64,000 nt of DNA from NIOZ-UU35 sp964344175 (lineage in GTDB: Bacteria > Chloroflexota > Anaerolineae > Anaerolineales > UBA11858). Below are positions 33,844 to 42,469 of the stretch, piece after piece (within the stretch, counting starts at the first letter, position 1; every line of letters starts with the position of its first letter). The notes under the pieces are model-generated. The model was given only the letters and a program-made list of their open reading frames with translations, was not told where the DNA came from and made no database searches. Position numbers and translations under genes: made by a program. Location of the stretch: positions 1-64,000 of the forward strand of contig CAYFMI010000004.1 in NCBI GenBank assembly GCA_964344175.1. Direction: 5' to 3'.

Positions 33844-34794
33844 TTGCCCAAACATCTAATCCGGGCTGCTGCCTACGGCGGCGAAGGCTGGTCGCCCCGC
33901 GCAGAATCCCATAAAGACGACATTGGCACAATCTGGGAAACATGCGGCATCAACAGCGAGTGGATGCCGCTTAAGGCTGTGTTGCTGCACACTCCTGGTG
34001 AGGAGTGGCAGCACATTCAAAACCCGGATGCCGTCCAAATGTTGGACGCGCCCGATCTTGAAATGGCGCGTCAACAGCACCTCGCTATTACGCAAGTCTA
34101 TCAGTCAGCGGGAGTTCAGGTGCATCAAGTCGCGCCCGCTACGGCCCCCTCTCCCAACCTGCTATTCTGTGCGGATCTCATCTTTATGACGCCAGAAGGC
34201 GCCATTTTGGCGCGCCCCGCTTCAACCGTGCGCGCCGGCGAAGAGCGCTGGGTCGCCCGCCGGCTGGCGGATCTGGGCATTCCCATCGTGCGCACATTGC
34301 GCGGAAAGGCCGTCTTTGAAGGTGCAGACGCCATGTGGATTAACCCCAAGACGGCGCTGATTGGGCGCGGGCTGCGCACCAACCGCCAGGGTGCAGAGCA
34401 AGTCGCCAACACACTCTTGGAAATGGGCGTTAAAACCATCCAAGTGGATTTGCCCGCTGGCTCCATGCACCTGATGGGTATGCTGCGCTTCCTGGATGAT
34501 AACCTGGCCGTCGGCTGGCCGTACCGCCTCTCCCACGTCGCCGTAGAAGCACTGCGAGAGCGCGGCTTTCAGGTTGATTTCTTGCCCGATGAAGACGAAG
34601 CCCGTCAGGGCCATGCCCTCAATATCGTCACTCTCGCTCCGCGCGAAATTCTCATGCCAGCAGGGAATCCGCGCACACAGGCCCTATTTCAAAAACACGG
34701 CGTGACATGCCATACACTCGAGATCGACGAACTCGTCAAAGCTGCCGGAGGCATTGGCTGCCTGACAGGCGTGCTAGAGCGCCAAATGATTTAA
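33844..34794 (+). CDS. Amidinotransferase/arginine deiminase-superfamily hydrolase
   Basis: A TTG start is proposed; no closer ATG fits. The 316-residue protein has the guanidino-modifying fold. FEGADAMWI and ALIGRGLRTN hold substrate-binding acidic residues, MHLMGMLRF carries the His and GGIGCLTGVLER the catalytic Cys near the C-terminus. Relatives are dimethylargininases, arginine deiminases and amidinotransferases; the exact substrate is unresolved. It ends at a strong terminator, so it is not part of the ammonia-lyase operon that follows. Confidence 0.8.
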   Translation: MPKHLIRAAAYGGEGWSPRAESHKDDIGTIWETCGINSEWMPLKAVLLHTPGEEWQHIQNPDAVQMLDAPDLEMARQQHLAITQVYQSAGVQVHQVAPATAPSPNLLFCADLIFMTPEGAILARPASTVRAGEERWVARRLADLGIPIVRTLRGKAVFEGADAMWINPKTALIGRGLRTNRQGAEQVANTLLEMGVKTIQVDLPAGSMHLMGMLRFLDDNLAVGWPYRLSHVAVEALRERGFQVDFLPDEDEARQGHALNIVTLAPREILMPAGNPRTQALFQKHGVTCHTLEIDELVKAAGGIGCLTGVLERQMI

Positions 34795-34817
34795 TATCAG
34801 CAAAACCCCAATCGTGC

Positions 34818-34856
34818 AGAAAAAAGCGCTAGAGAATACATCTCTGGCGCTTTTTT
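34818..34856 (+). terminator. Rho-independent terminator
   Basis: AGAAAAAAGCGCTAGAGA pairs with TCTCTGGCGCTTTTTTCT with one mismatch, loop ATACA, and ends in a T-run. It closes the Hsp20-to-amidinotransferase block. Confidence 0.85.
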
Positions 34857-34866
34857 CTATGAACAG

Positions 34867-35000
34867 GGCTTTCTTAAAGTCGAAACGAAAAGCGCTTTTA
34901 CCGCTGAGAGCGCAAAGAACGCAGAGAAAAATTTAAAAAACTCAGCGAACCCGGCGTTCTCTGCGGTAAATTTCTGGTATAGCACAAATTTAAGAAAGCC
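34867..35000. repeat. Foldback (MITE-like) palindromic element
   Basis: The 304-base gap between the amidinotransferase and ammonia-lyase genes holds this element. Outer arms GGCTTTCTTAAA (34867-34878) and TTTAAGAAAGCC (34989-35000) are perfect. Inner arms TTTACCGCTGAGAGCGC (34897-34913) and GCGTTCTCTGCGGTAAA (34954-34970) match at 15 of 17. There is no ORF and no obvious target-site duplication. Confidence 0.6.
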
Positions 35001-35098
35001 GTGTTTCTATGATAATATCCACTTGAAGTCGTCAGAGAATTCTGCAATAATTTTTGGCGATGTCTATTCCCCCGCCATTTTTTTCGAAGGAGAATGCT

Positions 35099-36622
35099 AT
35101 GCCTATTATCCTAGACGGTTCTCGTCTGACGATCGAAAAAGTCGTTCAGATCGCCCGCTTCAACGCACACGTTGAGTTGCACCCCGATGCTCTCGAACGC
35201 ATCAAAGTTTGCCGTCGTATGCTGGAGGAAAAAATCGCAGCCCGCGAGATCATGTATGGGGTCAATACGGGCATCGGCGAGTTTTCCGAAGTTGTATTGA
35301 CCGATGAGCAGACCAAGCAGTTTCAACGCTACTTAATCTACAATCACGCCGCCGGGATCGGCGAGCCAACCCCCATTGAGTATGTGCGCGCCGCCATGGC
35401 CGGACGGATTAATGTGCATGCCCACGGACGCTCCGGCTGCCGCCCAGAGATCACCTTAACATTGATCAAAATGCTCAACAAAGGGGTTACACCGGTTGTC
35501 TGCCAAAAAGGTTCCGTGGGAGCCAGCGGCGATTTAGCCCCCATGTCGCAAATTGCCCTGCTGCTAATGGGCGAAGGCGAGGCGTTTTTTCAGGGCGAAC
35601 GTTTGCCCGGAAAAGACGCCATGCAACGAGCCGGAATTCCCATCCCCGGGCTGAAAGCCCGCGACGGCCTGGCGACAATCAATGGCTCAAACCTGCTCAC
35701 CGCCATGAGCGCCATCCATATTTACGAAATGGAGCGCTGGCTCAAGCAGGCCGAGATTGCTTGCGCCATGACGCTGGAAGCCCTGTATGCAAATTTAAAA
35801 CCTTATGACACCCGTCTGCACGAGGTACGCGGCTTCAGCGGCGCAATCCGCACGGCTCGCACGTTGAATAAGCTTATCGATGGCAGCGATCTGGTCACCG
35901 GCAAAATAAAAGTCAAAGTGCAAGATGCCTACTCCATGCGCTCCACCCCGCAGGTGATCGGCGCAGCGCATGACGCTGTGGCATTTGCCCGCAGCCAGGT
36001 CGAAACCGAACTCAACGGCGTCGGCGACAACCCGATTTTTTTCCCCGAACATCAGCTCACCATCACCGGGGCCAATTTCCAGGGGACGCCAGTCAGCCTG
36101 CCAATGGATATGGCCGGGGCCGCCATCACAATGGTATGCGTTCTCGCCGAGCGGCGCTTCAACCGTCTGACCAACCCCGCGCTCAGCGTGGGGCTGCCTC
36201 CTTTCTTGACCAAAGGAGCCGGCCTGATGTCGGGGATGATGCTCAGCCAATACACCGCCGACATGCTGATCGTCGAGCAGCGCATCCTCTCCACGCCGGC
36301 CAGCATCCAATCGATTCCCGCCGCCGCCGACCAGGAAGATTTTGTCTCAATGGGCATGAACACGGCCATCAAGAATGGGCAAATCCTCGATAACGCCTAT
36401 GGGGTCTTAGGAATTGAATTCATGGGCGCAGCCCAGGCGCTAGACTTCCGCGATTTCACGCCCGGGCGCGGGGTGCAAACCGCCAAAGACATCATCCGCC
36501 GCCATGTTGATTTTCTCGACGAAGACCGACCGCTATACCCCGATCATAATACGATGAAGGCATTGGTCGAATCGGGTGAAATTTTAGATGCGGTGGAGCA
36601 AGCGCTTGGGGTATTAAATTAA
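35099..36622 (+). CDS. hutH: Histidine ammonia-lyase-like MIO enzyme
   Basis: The start at 35099 follows AAGGAGAAT and removes 15 spurious residues. The ~507-residue protein has the MIO-forming Ala-Ser-Gly in GSVGASGDLAP, YGVNTGIGEFS, QDAYSMRSTPQ, GNPIF-type GDNPIFF and QEDFVSMG. The QED Glu is typical of histidine ammonia-lyases and absent from most phenylalanine and tyrosine enzymes. The HAL pair Ser-His in the tyrosine/histidine selectivity loop is Asn-His here (IYNHAAG). The reaction would be histidine to urocanate plus ammonia; aromatic aminomutase activity is an alternative. No hutU, hutI or hutG is nearby. Confidence 0.8.
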   Translation: MPIILDGSRLTIEKVVQIARFNAHVELHPDALERIKVCRRMLEEKIAAREIMYGVNTGIGEFSEVVLTDEQTKQFQRYLIYNHAAGIGEPTPIEYVRAAMAGRINVHAHGRSGCRPEITLTLIKMLNKGVTPVVCQKGSVGASGDLAPMSQIALLLMGEGEAFFQGERLPGKDAMQRAGIPIPGLKARDGLATINGSNLLTAMSAIHIYEMERWLKQAEIACAMTLEALYANLKPYDTRLHEVRGFSGAIRTARTLNKLIDGSDLVTGKIKVKVQDAYSMRSTPQVIGAAHDAVAFARSQVETELNGVGDNPIFFPEHQLTITGANFQGTPVSLPMDMAGAAITMVCVLAERRFNRLTNPALSVGLPPFLTKGAGLMSGMMLSQYTADMLIVEQRILSTPASIQSIPAAADQEDFVSMGMNTAIKNGQILDNAYGVLGIEFMGAAQALDFRDFTPGRGVQTAKDIIRRHVDFLDEDRPLYPDHNTMKALVESGEILDAVEQALGVLN

Positions 36623-36829
36623 CGCAAGTCGCTGCCGGGTTCAATCATCTTTCGTCTGCGACGCCCAAAGACAAAGCCGCGGTCTGCCTGAGCGGAGGCT
36701 AAGTGTATCGAAGCGGAAGTCGAAGGTTGGCTGTGGCGTCTCCACTCAGGATAAGAACCATCAAGGTAACAACTAAAGATAAATTTAGGCCACCCACCCG
36801 ATTTCAGCACCTGTTGACCGACCCGCCCC

Positions 36830-37621
36830 ATGCGACTCTTCTGGGAATTAACCAAACTCTCCTTTCAGCGCCATCTAACCTACCGCGCCGCCGCCATCGC
36901 CGGGTTGGTGACAAATTTCTTCTTTGGCATTCTACGGGCGGCAATTCTGGTTGCGCTCTACGATCAGCAGACCGAAGTCCAGGGCCTCAGCCTGCAAGGG
37001 GCCATCACCTTCGCGGCGTTGTCGCAAGCCTTCATCGGCTATTTAAATCTGTTCTCCTGGTATGACCTGATGGAGAGCGTTTATACCGGGGATATTTCTT
37101 CGGACTTGCTCAAACCGATGAATTACTTCACCTTCTGGCTGGCGCAAGATTTAGGCCGCGCCCTGATCAATTTACTATTGCGCGGTCTGATATTGGTAGC
37201 CGGGTATACGATCATCTTCGAACTCGTCTGGCCGCATAACCTGGCACAAGCCCTGGCAGTATTGATCGGGTTGATACTGAGTTGGCTGGTCAGCTTTTCG
37301 TGGCGCTTTCTGATCAATCTCTCCGCCTTGTGGACACCCAACGGACGCGGCATTTTGCGCTTCTTCTTCGTTTTCTCGTGGTTTTTCTCCGGCTTCCTAA
37401 TGCCCCTGCGCCTGTACCCTAATTGGGCACAAGCTCTCGCCCGTTTGACCCCCTTCCCTTCTATGCTTAACAGCACGGTTGAGATTTACCTCAATATCCT
37501 GAGCGGGCCGCAAGCGCTGCTGGCGCTATTCGCCCAACTGCTTTGGGCCGGGGCGCTGATTGCCGCCGGGCAACTCGTGCTGCGAGCCGGGGTGCGGCGG
37601 TTGGTCATTTTAGGCGGATAG
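36830..37621 (+). CDS. ABC-2 type exporter permease (COG4587-like)
   Basis: A 263-residue membrane protein with about six hydrophobic helices and a cytoplasmic N-terminus (LFWELTKLSFQRHLTYR). Motifs FSWYDLMESVYTGDISSDLLKPM and the C-terminal tail resemble the uncharacterised exporter permease COG4587. It is the first of a permease-permease-ATPase trio. The ~207 bases before it hold only short Gly/Ser-like repeat scraps (near 36690-36725) and no ORF. The substrate is unknown. Confidence 0.8.
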   Translation: MRLFWELTKLSFQRHLTYRAAAIAGLVTNFFFGILRAAILVALYDQQTEVQGLSLQGAITFAALSQAFIGYLNLFSWYDLMESVYTGDISSDLLKPMNYFTFWLAQDLGRALINLLLRGLILVAGYTIIFELVWPHNLAQALAVLIGLILSWLVSFSWRFLINLSALWTPNGRGILRFFFVFSWFFSGFLMPLRLYPNWAQALARLTPFPSMLNSTVEIYLNILSGPQALLALFAQLLWAGALIAAGQLVLRAGVRRLVILGG

Positions 37622-37623
37622 CA

Positions 37624-38433
37624 ATGAAGCATACCCTGAACCTTTACCGCCGCCTTCTAGGTGTGCAAATCCGCTCACAGATGCAGTACCGCGTCTCCTT
37701 TGGTATGGAGTTGATCGGCACGGGCATGATTGCGCTTTTCGAGTACGCTTCGCTGGCGCTGGTCTTCGAGCGCTTCGACAACCTGGGCGGCTGGACGCTT
37801 GGACAGGTGGCCTTCCTTTACGGGATAGCTGAATTCGCCTTTGGGATCATGGACATGGTCTTCGCCGGGTTTGATCCCGCCACCTTTGGGCTGGGGGTGC
37901 GGCGGGGCAGTTTCGACCAACTATTACTGCGCCCGATCAACATCACCGCACAAGTACTCGGTTCGGAACTCACTCTGCGGCGGGTTGGCAAGATCATTGT
38001 CGGGGCGGGCATTTTCGCCTCTGCGCTGGCCCTCAACCCGGTGGCCTGGACTCCGCTCAAAGCGCTGCTGGCCGCCCTCATCGTCATTAGTCAGGTGGCC
38101 TTCTTTGGCGGGCTATTCATCATCGGGGCGACGATCACTTTCTGGACGGTCGAATCCATCGAAGTCATCAATATTTTCACCTATGGCGGCACGTATATGA
38201 TCTCACATCCCATGCACATTTTCCCCACCGCCATGCGCCATTTTTTCACCTATATCATCCCGGCCATTTTTCTGGCCTATTATCCGGCGCTCTATATTCT
38301 TGAGCTGCCCGACCCCTTCGGGATGCCCATCTTCGCGCCGTGGCTGGCGCCGCTGGCCGGGTTTAGCGCTTTGGCAGCAGGGCTGTCTTTTTGGCGTTTT
38401 GGCATCCGTCATTATCAAAGCACGGGAACCTAG
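37624..38433 (+). CDS. ABC-2 type exporter permease (COG3694-like)
   Basis: Starting 2 bp after the first permease, the 269-residue protein has six hydrophobic segments. RGSFDQLLLRPI and FTYGGTYMISHPMHIFPTAMRHFFTYIIP are characteristic of the COG3694 partner permease. It should pair with the upstream permease to form the membrane channel. The frame extends upstream of 37624 in the previous gene but only this ATG gives a plausible N-terminus (MKHTLNLYRRLL). Confidence 0.82.
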   Translation: MKHTLNLYRRLLGVQIRSQMQYRVSFGMELIGTGMIALFEYASLALVFERFDNLGGWTLGQVAFLYGIAEFAFGIMDMVFAGFDPATFGLGVRRGSFDQLLLRPINITAQVLGSELTLRRVGKIIVGAGIFASALALNPVAWTPLKALLAALIVISQVAFFGGLFIIGATITFWTVESIEVINIFTYGGTYMISHPMHIFPTAMRHFFTYIIPAIFLAYYPALYILELPDPFGMPIFAPWLAPLAGFSALAAGLSFWRFGIRHYQSTGT

Positions 38434-38465
38434 GTGGCGACAGGTTGAAAGTTGAAGGTTGAAGG

Positions 38466-39455
38466 ATGCCAATAATCCAGGTTGAAAAGCTTTCCAAACA
38501 ATTCAAGGTATTTAAACATCATCACGGGGCGTGGGGTGCGCTGCGCAATCTGTTTACGCGGCAATACACGGTAGTGCAAGCGGTGGATGAGATCAGCTTT
38601 GAAATTGGGCGCGGCGAAATCGTAGGCTATATCGGCCCTAATGGAGCGGGGAAATCGACCACCATCAAAATGCTAACCGGATTACTGGTCCCGACGGGCG
38701 GTCAACTCTCGGTGATGGGCCTGCTCCCGTGGAAGAAGCGTCAGACCTATGTCGCCAGGGTGGGAGCCGTGTTTGGGCAGCGCACCACCCTTTGGTGGGA
38801 TCTGCCAGTGATTGAGTCGCTGAACTTGCTGAAGTATATCTATAAGATTCCGGCACGGCGGTTTGAGAACAATCTCAATGAGTTCCGCGAGACGTTAGAA
38901 TTAGACCCCTTTCTCGAAACGCCGGTGCGCGCCCTTTCATTGGGACAGCGCATGCGCGCCGACATTTGCGCCGCGCTGCTGCATGACCCCGAGATTCTCT
39001 TTCTTGATGAGCCAACCATCGGCCTGGATGTGGTCGCCAAGCAACGCATCCGCGACTTTATCCAAGCGGTCAATAGGGGGCGCGGCACAACCGTCATCCT
39101 GACCACCCATGATCTCTCCGATGTCGAAAAACTTTGCCGCCGGGTGATGATTATCGATCACGGCCAATTACTTTTCGACGGCCAACTCGAAACCCTCAAG
39201 ACGCGCTTTGGGGGGCAGCGCCAGCTACTGGTTGATTATGCCGAACGCTACGCGGATTGTGAAGTGGAGGGCGCCAGAATCATCGCAAGGGATGGGCTGC
39301 GCGTCACCTATGGTTTTCAGCGCGGCAGCGTGACAGCCTCGGCGCTTATCGGGCGGCTCTCAGCAAAATTCCGTATTCAGGATTTAGAAGTACGCGAACC
39401 CGATATCGAAGAAACCATCCGGCGGATTTACGAGGAGAGATTGCTAGAAAGTTAG
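38466..39455 (+). CDS. ABC exporter ATPase (COG4586-like)
   Basis: A 329-residue ATPase with Walker A GPNGAGKST (about 61-69), signature LSLGQRMRAD, Walker B ILFLDEPTIGLD, and an H-loop in LTTHDLSD. Its ~80-residue C-terminal extension (EVREPDIEETIRRIYEE) is typical of the COG4586 trio. It energises the two preceding permeases. Directly before it is a GTTGAA direct repeat (about 38442-38464), with AAGG almost touching the ATG, an unusual SD spacing. Confidence 0.9.
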   Translation: MPIIQVEKLSKQFKVFKHHHGAWGALRNLFTRQYTVVQAVDEISFEIGRGEIVGYIGPNGAGKSTTIKMLTGLLVPTGGQLSVMGLLPWKKRQTYVARVGAVFGQRTTLWWDLPVIESLNLLKYIYKIPARRFENNLNEFRETLELDPFLETPVRALSLGQRMRADICAALLHDPEILFLDEPTIGLDVVAKQRIRDFIQAVNRGRGTTVILTTHDLSDVEKLCRRVMIIDHGQLLFDGQLETLKTRFGGQRQLLVDYAERYADCEVEGARIIARDGLRVTYGFQRGSVTASALIGRLSAKFRIQDLEVREPDIEETIRRIYEERLLES

Positions 39456-39569
39456 CAGGGAAACTCGTTGACCGATTGGAAATCAGCTTACAAACTTACC
39501 ACCTTCCAACCTGCCCCCCCACCCTGCTGATATAATTCTTACACAGACACCCTTTATTGGAGAGCCATT

Positions 39570-40325
39570 GTGAACAACAACACCTACATCCCTGAAAGCG
39601 CCATGGTCATCATGGCCCATCCCGATGACCCTGAATTTTCATGTGCCGGGAGCGTTGCCCGCTGGGCCAAAGCCGGGGCGCGCATTTCTTATGTTTTGTG
39701 CACCAGCGGCGATGTGGGCATTGCCGAACCCGGCATGACTCGCTCGCAAGCTGCGCAGATCCGCGAATCTGAGGAGCAGGCTGCCGCCGAGATCCTGGGT
39801 GTGCAGGAGGTTGTTTTCCTGCGTGAGCCGGACGGCATGCTCCAGGCCACGCTGGATTTGCGCAAAAAGTTGGTGCGTGAGATCCGCCGCTTTCGCCCGG
39901 AGGTGATTATCACCGGCGACCCCACCGTTGTATGGGCCTCCGACCGCTATATCAACCACCCCGACCACCGCGCAGCCGCCACTGCCGCCCTGGATGCCAC
40001 CTTCCCCGCGGCCGGGCAACCTAATCTCTTTGAAGAACTCGAAGAAGAGGGCTTAAGCGCCCATAAGCCGCGCAAGGTTTTCGTGACCACCTGGGGAGAA
40101 GTGGATCTGTATGTCAATATCAGCGAAACAATGGATCTTAAAGTTGAGGCATTGCGCGCCCATAAAAGTCAGATCAAAGACGACTCTGCCGCCGAACGCG
40201 TCCGCGAATGGGCCGCGTTGCGCGGCAAAGGCAAAGAGATGGCCTACGCCGAGGCGTTCCGCGTGATCACCCTGGTGGACGATGAAGCCTGGGAGAAAAC
40301 GAAGGGACGCGTATTGCCAGATTAA
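39570..40325 (+). CDS. PIG-L/LmbE-family zinc deacetylase
   Basis: Starts with GTG after TTGGAGAGCC. The 251-residue protein has the zinc-binding AHPDDPEF motif near residues 14-22, the GDPTVVW region, and NHPDHRAA, whose His completes the metal site. PIG-L enzymes remove N-acetyl groups from sugars such as GlcNAc-inositol or related compounds. No glycosyltransferase is nearby, so the substrate cannot be inferred. It is 114 bases from the exporter ATPase. Confidence 0.9.
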   Translation: MNNNTYIPESAMVIMAHPDDPEFSCAGSVARWAKAGARISYVLCTSGDVGIAEPGMTRSQAAQIRESEEQAAAEILGVQEVVFLREPDGMLQATLDLRKKLVREIRRFRPEVIITGDPTVVWASDRYINHPDHRAAATAALDATFPAAGQPNLFEELEEEGLSAHKPRKVFVTTWGEVDLYVNISETMDLKVEALRAHKSQIKDDSAAERVREWAALRGKGKEMAYAEAFRVITLVDDEAWEKTKGRVLPD

Positions 40326-40364
40326 GATAAAAAAGCCAATAATTCGCGAAGGAGAAAACTCATT

Positions 40365-40874
40365 ATGGACATCTCACAAGTTATCCAACAACGTTATAGT
40401 GTGCGCGGCTACAAATCCGATCCCGTCGAAGATGCCAAGCTGCAATTAATTCTGGAGGCTGCCCGGCGCGCCCCCACCGCCGCCAATATGCAGCCCTTCC
40501 AACTCATTGTCATCCACACCGAAGGCCGCTCGGCAGAACTACGCCGCATGTACGACCGCGATTGGTTCACAAGCGCACCAATTGTCATCGTGGTTTGCAA
40601 TATCCCATCCCAGGCCTGGGTGCGCGACGATAAAGAAAATTACAGCGTTGTGGATGTTGCCATTGTCATGGATCATCTGATTTTGCAGGCCACGGCCCTC
40701 GGGCTGGGGACATGCTGGATTGGGGCCTTCAACGCCGAAGCCACTCGTGAAATTCTGGGGCTGCCAGAGGGTGTTAATCCTGTGGTCATGACCCCCCTGG
40801 GCTATCCCGACGCCCCGCCGCGCGGCACACAGCGCAAGGCGCTCGATGAGCTGGTCCGCTATGAGCGCTGGTAA
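40365..40874 (+). CDS. Nitroreductase-family FMN oxidoreductase
   Basis: A 169-residue protein of the nitroreductase fold, with RYSVRGYKSDPV (FMN phosphate-binding Arg-Ser), AARRAPTAANMQPFQLIVI, and DVAIVMDHLILQATALGLGTCWIGAF. The C-terminal PLGYPDAPP motif is also typical. It should reduce flavin-linked substrates using NAD(P)H. Length is on the short side but complete. It sits 39 bp after the PIG-L gene. Confidence 0.92.
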   Translation: MDISQVIQQRYSVRGYKSDPVEDAKLQLILEAARRAPTAANMQPFQLIVIHTEGRSAELRRMYDRDWFTSAPIVIVVCNIPSQAWVRDDKENYSVVDVAIVMDHLILQATALGLGTCWIGAFNAEATREILGLPEGVNPVVMTPLGYPDAPPRGTQRKALDELVRYERW

Positions 40875-40895
40875 CGGGCCAAAATCGGAGTTCTC

Positions 40896-42017
40896 ATGCG
40901 CATCCGCCAAATTGATCTGCACAACCCCAAAGACGTTCGTCAGTTTATTCAATTCCCCTTCAACTTATACCGCCAGAATCCCTACTGGGTTCCGCCCATG
41001 TTGGGAGAAATGAAAGCCACCCTCGACCCCGCGCAGCATCCTTTTTACCAGCACAGCCAGGCGGCCTTTTTCATCGCTGAAAAGAGTGACAAAACACTCG
41101 CCCGCATTGCCATTCTCGACAATAAACGCTACCGCGCCAACAGCGCCACAGATACCGGGTTGTTCTATTTCTTCGAAACCGTGGACGACCTCGAAGCGGC
41201 TCAGGCCGTCGTTGAGGCCGGAGCGCAATGGGCCAAAGCACAGGGTATCACTGCTCTGATTGGCCCAAAAGGGTTCGCCCAGGGCGACAGCATAGGGATG
41301 TTAGCGGAGGGCTTCGACTATATTCCGGCGATGGGCATTGCCTACAATATGGACTACTACCCCCGCCTGATGGAATCCCTCGGCTTCACCAAAGAATCCG
41401 ACTTGCTCTCCGGGCACATTGACCGCGACACGTTTGAACTGCCTGCGCGCGTCCACGAATTGGCACGGCGCGTTCAAGAACGGCGCGGCATCCAGGCGCG
41501 CCGCTTCGAAACCAAAGACGAGTTGCGCCAATGGATCCCGCAGGTGCGAGAAGTCTATAACCAGGCCTTCGCCACCGTGCCCGAGTTTGTGCCCATCACC
41601 GAGGCCGAAGTCTGGCTAATTGCCGAGCGCATTCTCTCGATTGCCGACCCACGCCTGATCAAATTAGTTTTCAAAGAAGACGCCCTGATCGGGTTCATGT
41701 TTGCCTACCCCAATATTAACCGGGGCATGCAAAAAGCCCGCGGGCGCATCTGGCCCCTGGGCTGGTGGCACCTGATGCGCGAGTTCAAGCGCACTAAGTG
41801 GCTCGACCTCAACGGCATTGGCTTGTTGCCAAACCATCAGGGCGTCGGCGCAACTGCGGTGCTTTTCAGCGAACTCGAAAAAACCATTCGTTATGAACGC
41901 TACCAGTATGCCGACATTGTGCAGGTAAATGAGTTCAACCTGAAAAGTTTCATGGAAATCGACCATTTAGGCGTCAGGTGGCACAAAAAGCATCGCGTGT
42001 ATACAAAAGTTATCTAG
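40896..42017 (+). CDS. GNAT-like acyltransferase superfamily protein
   Basis: The 373-residue protein starts 21 bp after the nitroreductase gene. The N-terminal half has FYQHSQAAFFIAEKSDKTLARIAILDN and ALIGPKGFAQGD, and the C-terminal half has NGIGLLPNHQGVGATAVLFSELEK, which resembles the acetyl-CoA pyrophosphate-binding loop of GNAT enzymes (V/L-x-x-x-x-G-x-G). It is a large two-domain member of unknown substrate. It appears soluble. Confidence in the superfamily is moderate. Confidence 0.7.
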   Translation: MRIRQIDLHNPKDVRQFIQFPFNLYRQNPYWVPPMLGEMKATLDPAQHPFYQHSQAAFFIAEKSDKTLARIAILDNKRYRANSATDTGLFYFFETVDDLEAAQAVVEAGAQWAKAQGITALIGPKGFAQGDSIGMLAEGFDYIPAMGIAYNMDYYPRLMESLGFTKESDLLSGHIDRDTFELPARVHELARRVQERRGIQARRFETKDELRQWIPQVREVYNQAFATVPEFVPITEAEVWLIAERILSIADPRLIKLVFKEDALIGFMFAYPNINRGMQKARGRIWPLGWWHLMREFKRTKWLDLNGIGLLPNHQGVGATAVLFSELEKTIRYERYQYADIVQVNEFNLKSFMEIDHLGVRWHKKHRVYTKVI

Positions 42018-42058
42018 CTCTTCGAGGCTTGAAGACTCGAAGGCGTCCAGGAGATGAT

Positions 42059-42469
42059 ATGTTAAAAATTGGCGACTCGGCCTCACTTACCAAAACCTTC
42101 AGCGATGAAGATGTGCGCACTTTCGCGCAAATTTCGGGGGATGTCAACCCTGTTCATTTAGATGACGAGTACGCCGCGGGGACTCGCTTCGGAGCGCGGC
42201 TGGTGCACGGCATTCTCACCTCGGGGTTGATCTCGGCAGTGTTGGGGACTCTGCTTCCGGGGCCGGGGAGCGTCTACATCCAACAGACGCTCAAATTCCG
42301 CGCCCCGGTCTACATCGGCGACACCATCACCGCCAGGGTGACTCTCGCCAAATTACGGACAGACAAGCCGATCGCCACCTTCGAGACCGTCTGCACCAAT
42401 CAGGATAGCGCTACGGTGCTTGATGGAGAAGCTGTGTTGTTGCTGCCCAAAAAGGAAGAGAAATCATGA
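42059..42469 (+). CDS. MaoC-like (R)-hydratase
   Basis: The start at 42059, after CCAGGAG, gives 136 residues. The hot-dog fold shows TFAQISGDVNPVHLDDEYA, with the catalytic Asp/His pair in DVNPVHLD, GTRFGARLVHGILT and the QQTLKFRAPVYIGDTI motif. MaoC-like hydratases add water to enoyl-CoA in beta-oxidation or polyhydroxyalkanoate supply. The gene overlaps the PatB-like gene by 4 bp. No fatty-acid gene is adjacent. Confidence 0.9.
   Translation: MLKIGDSASLTKTFSDEDVRTFAQISGDVNPVHLDDEYAAGTRFGARLVHGILTSGLISAVLGTLLPGPGSVYIQQTLKFRAPVYIGDTITARVTLAKLRTDKPIATFETVCTNQDSATVLDGEAVLLLPKKEEKS

Noticed and set aside
36690..36760. Short repeat-like words (CCTGAGCGGAGG, GAAGCGGAAGTCGAAGG) in the gap before the exporter permease
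   Set aside because: They resemble widespread intergenic repeat words, but no complete palindrome or second copy is visible here, so no feature is claimed.
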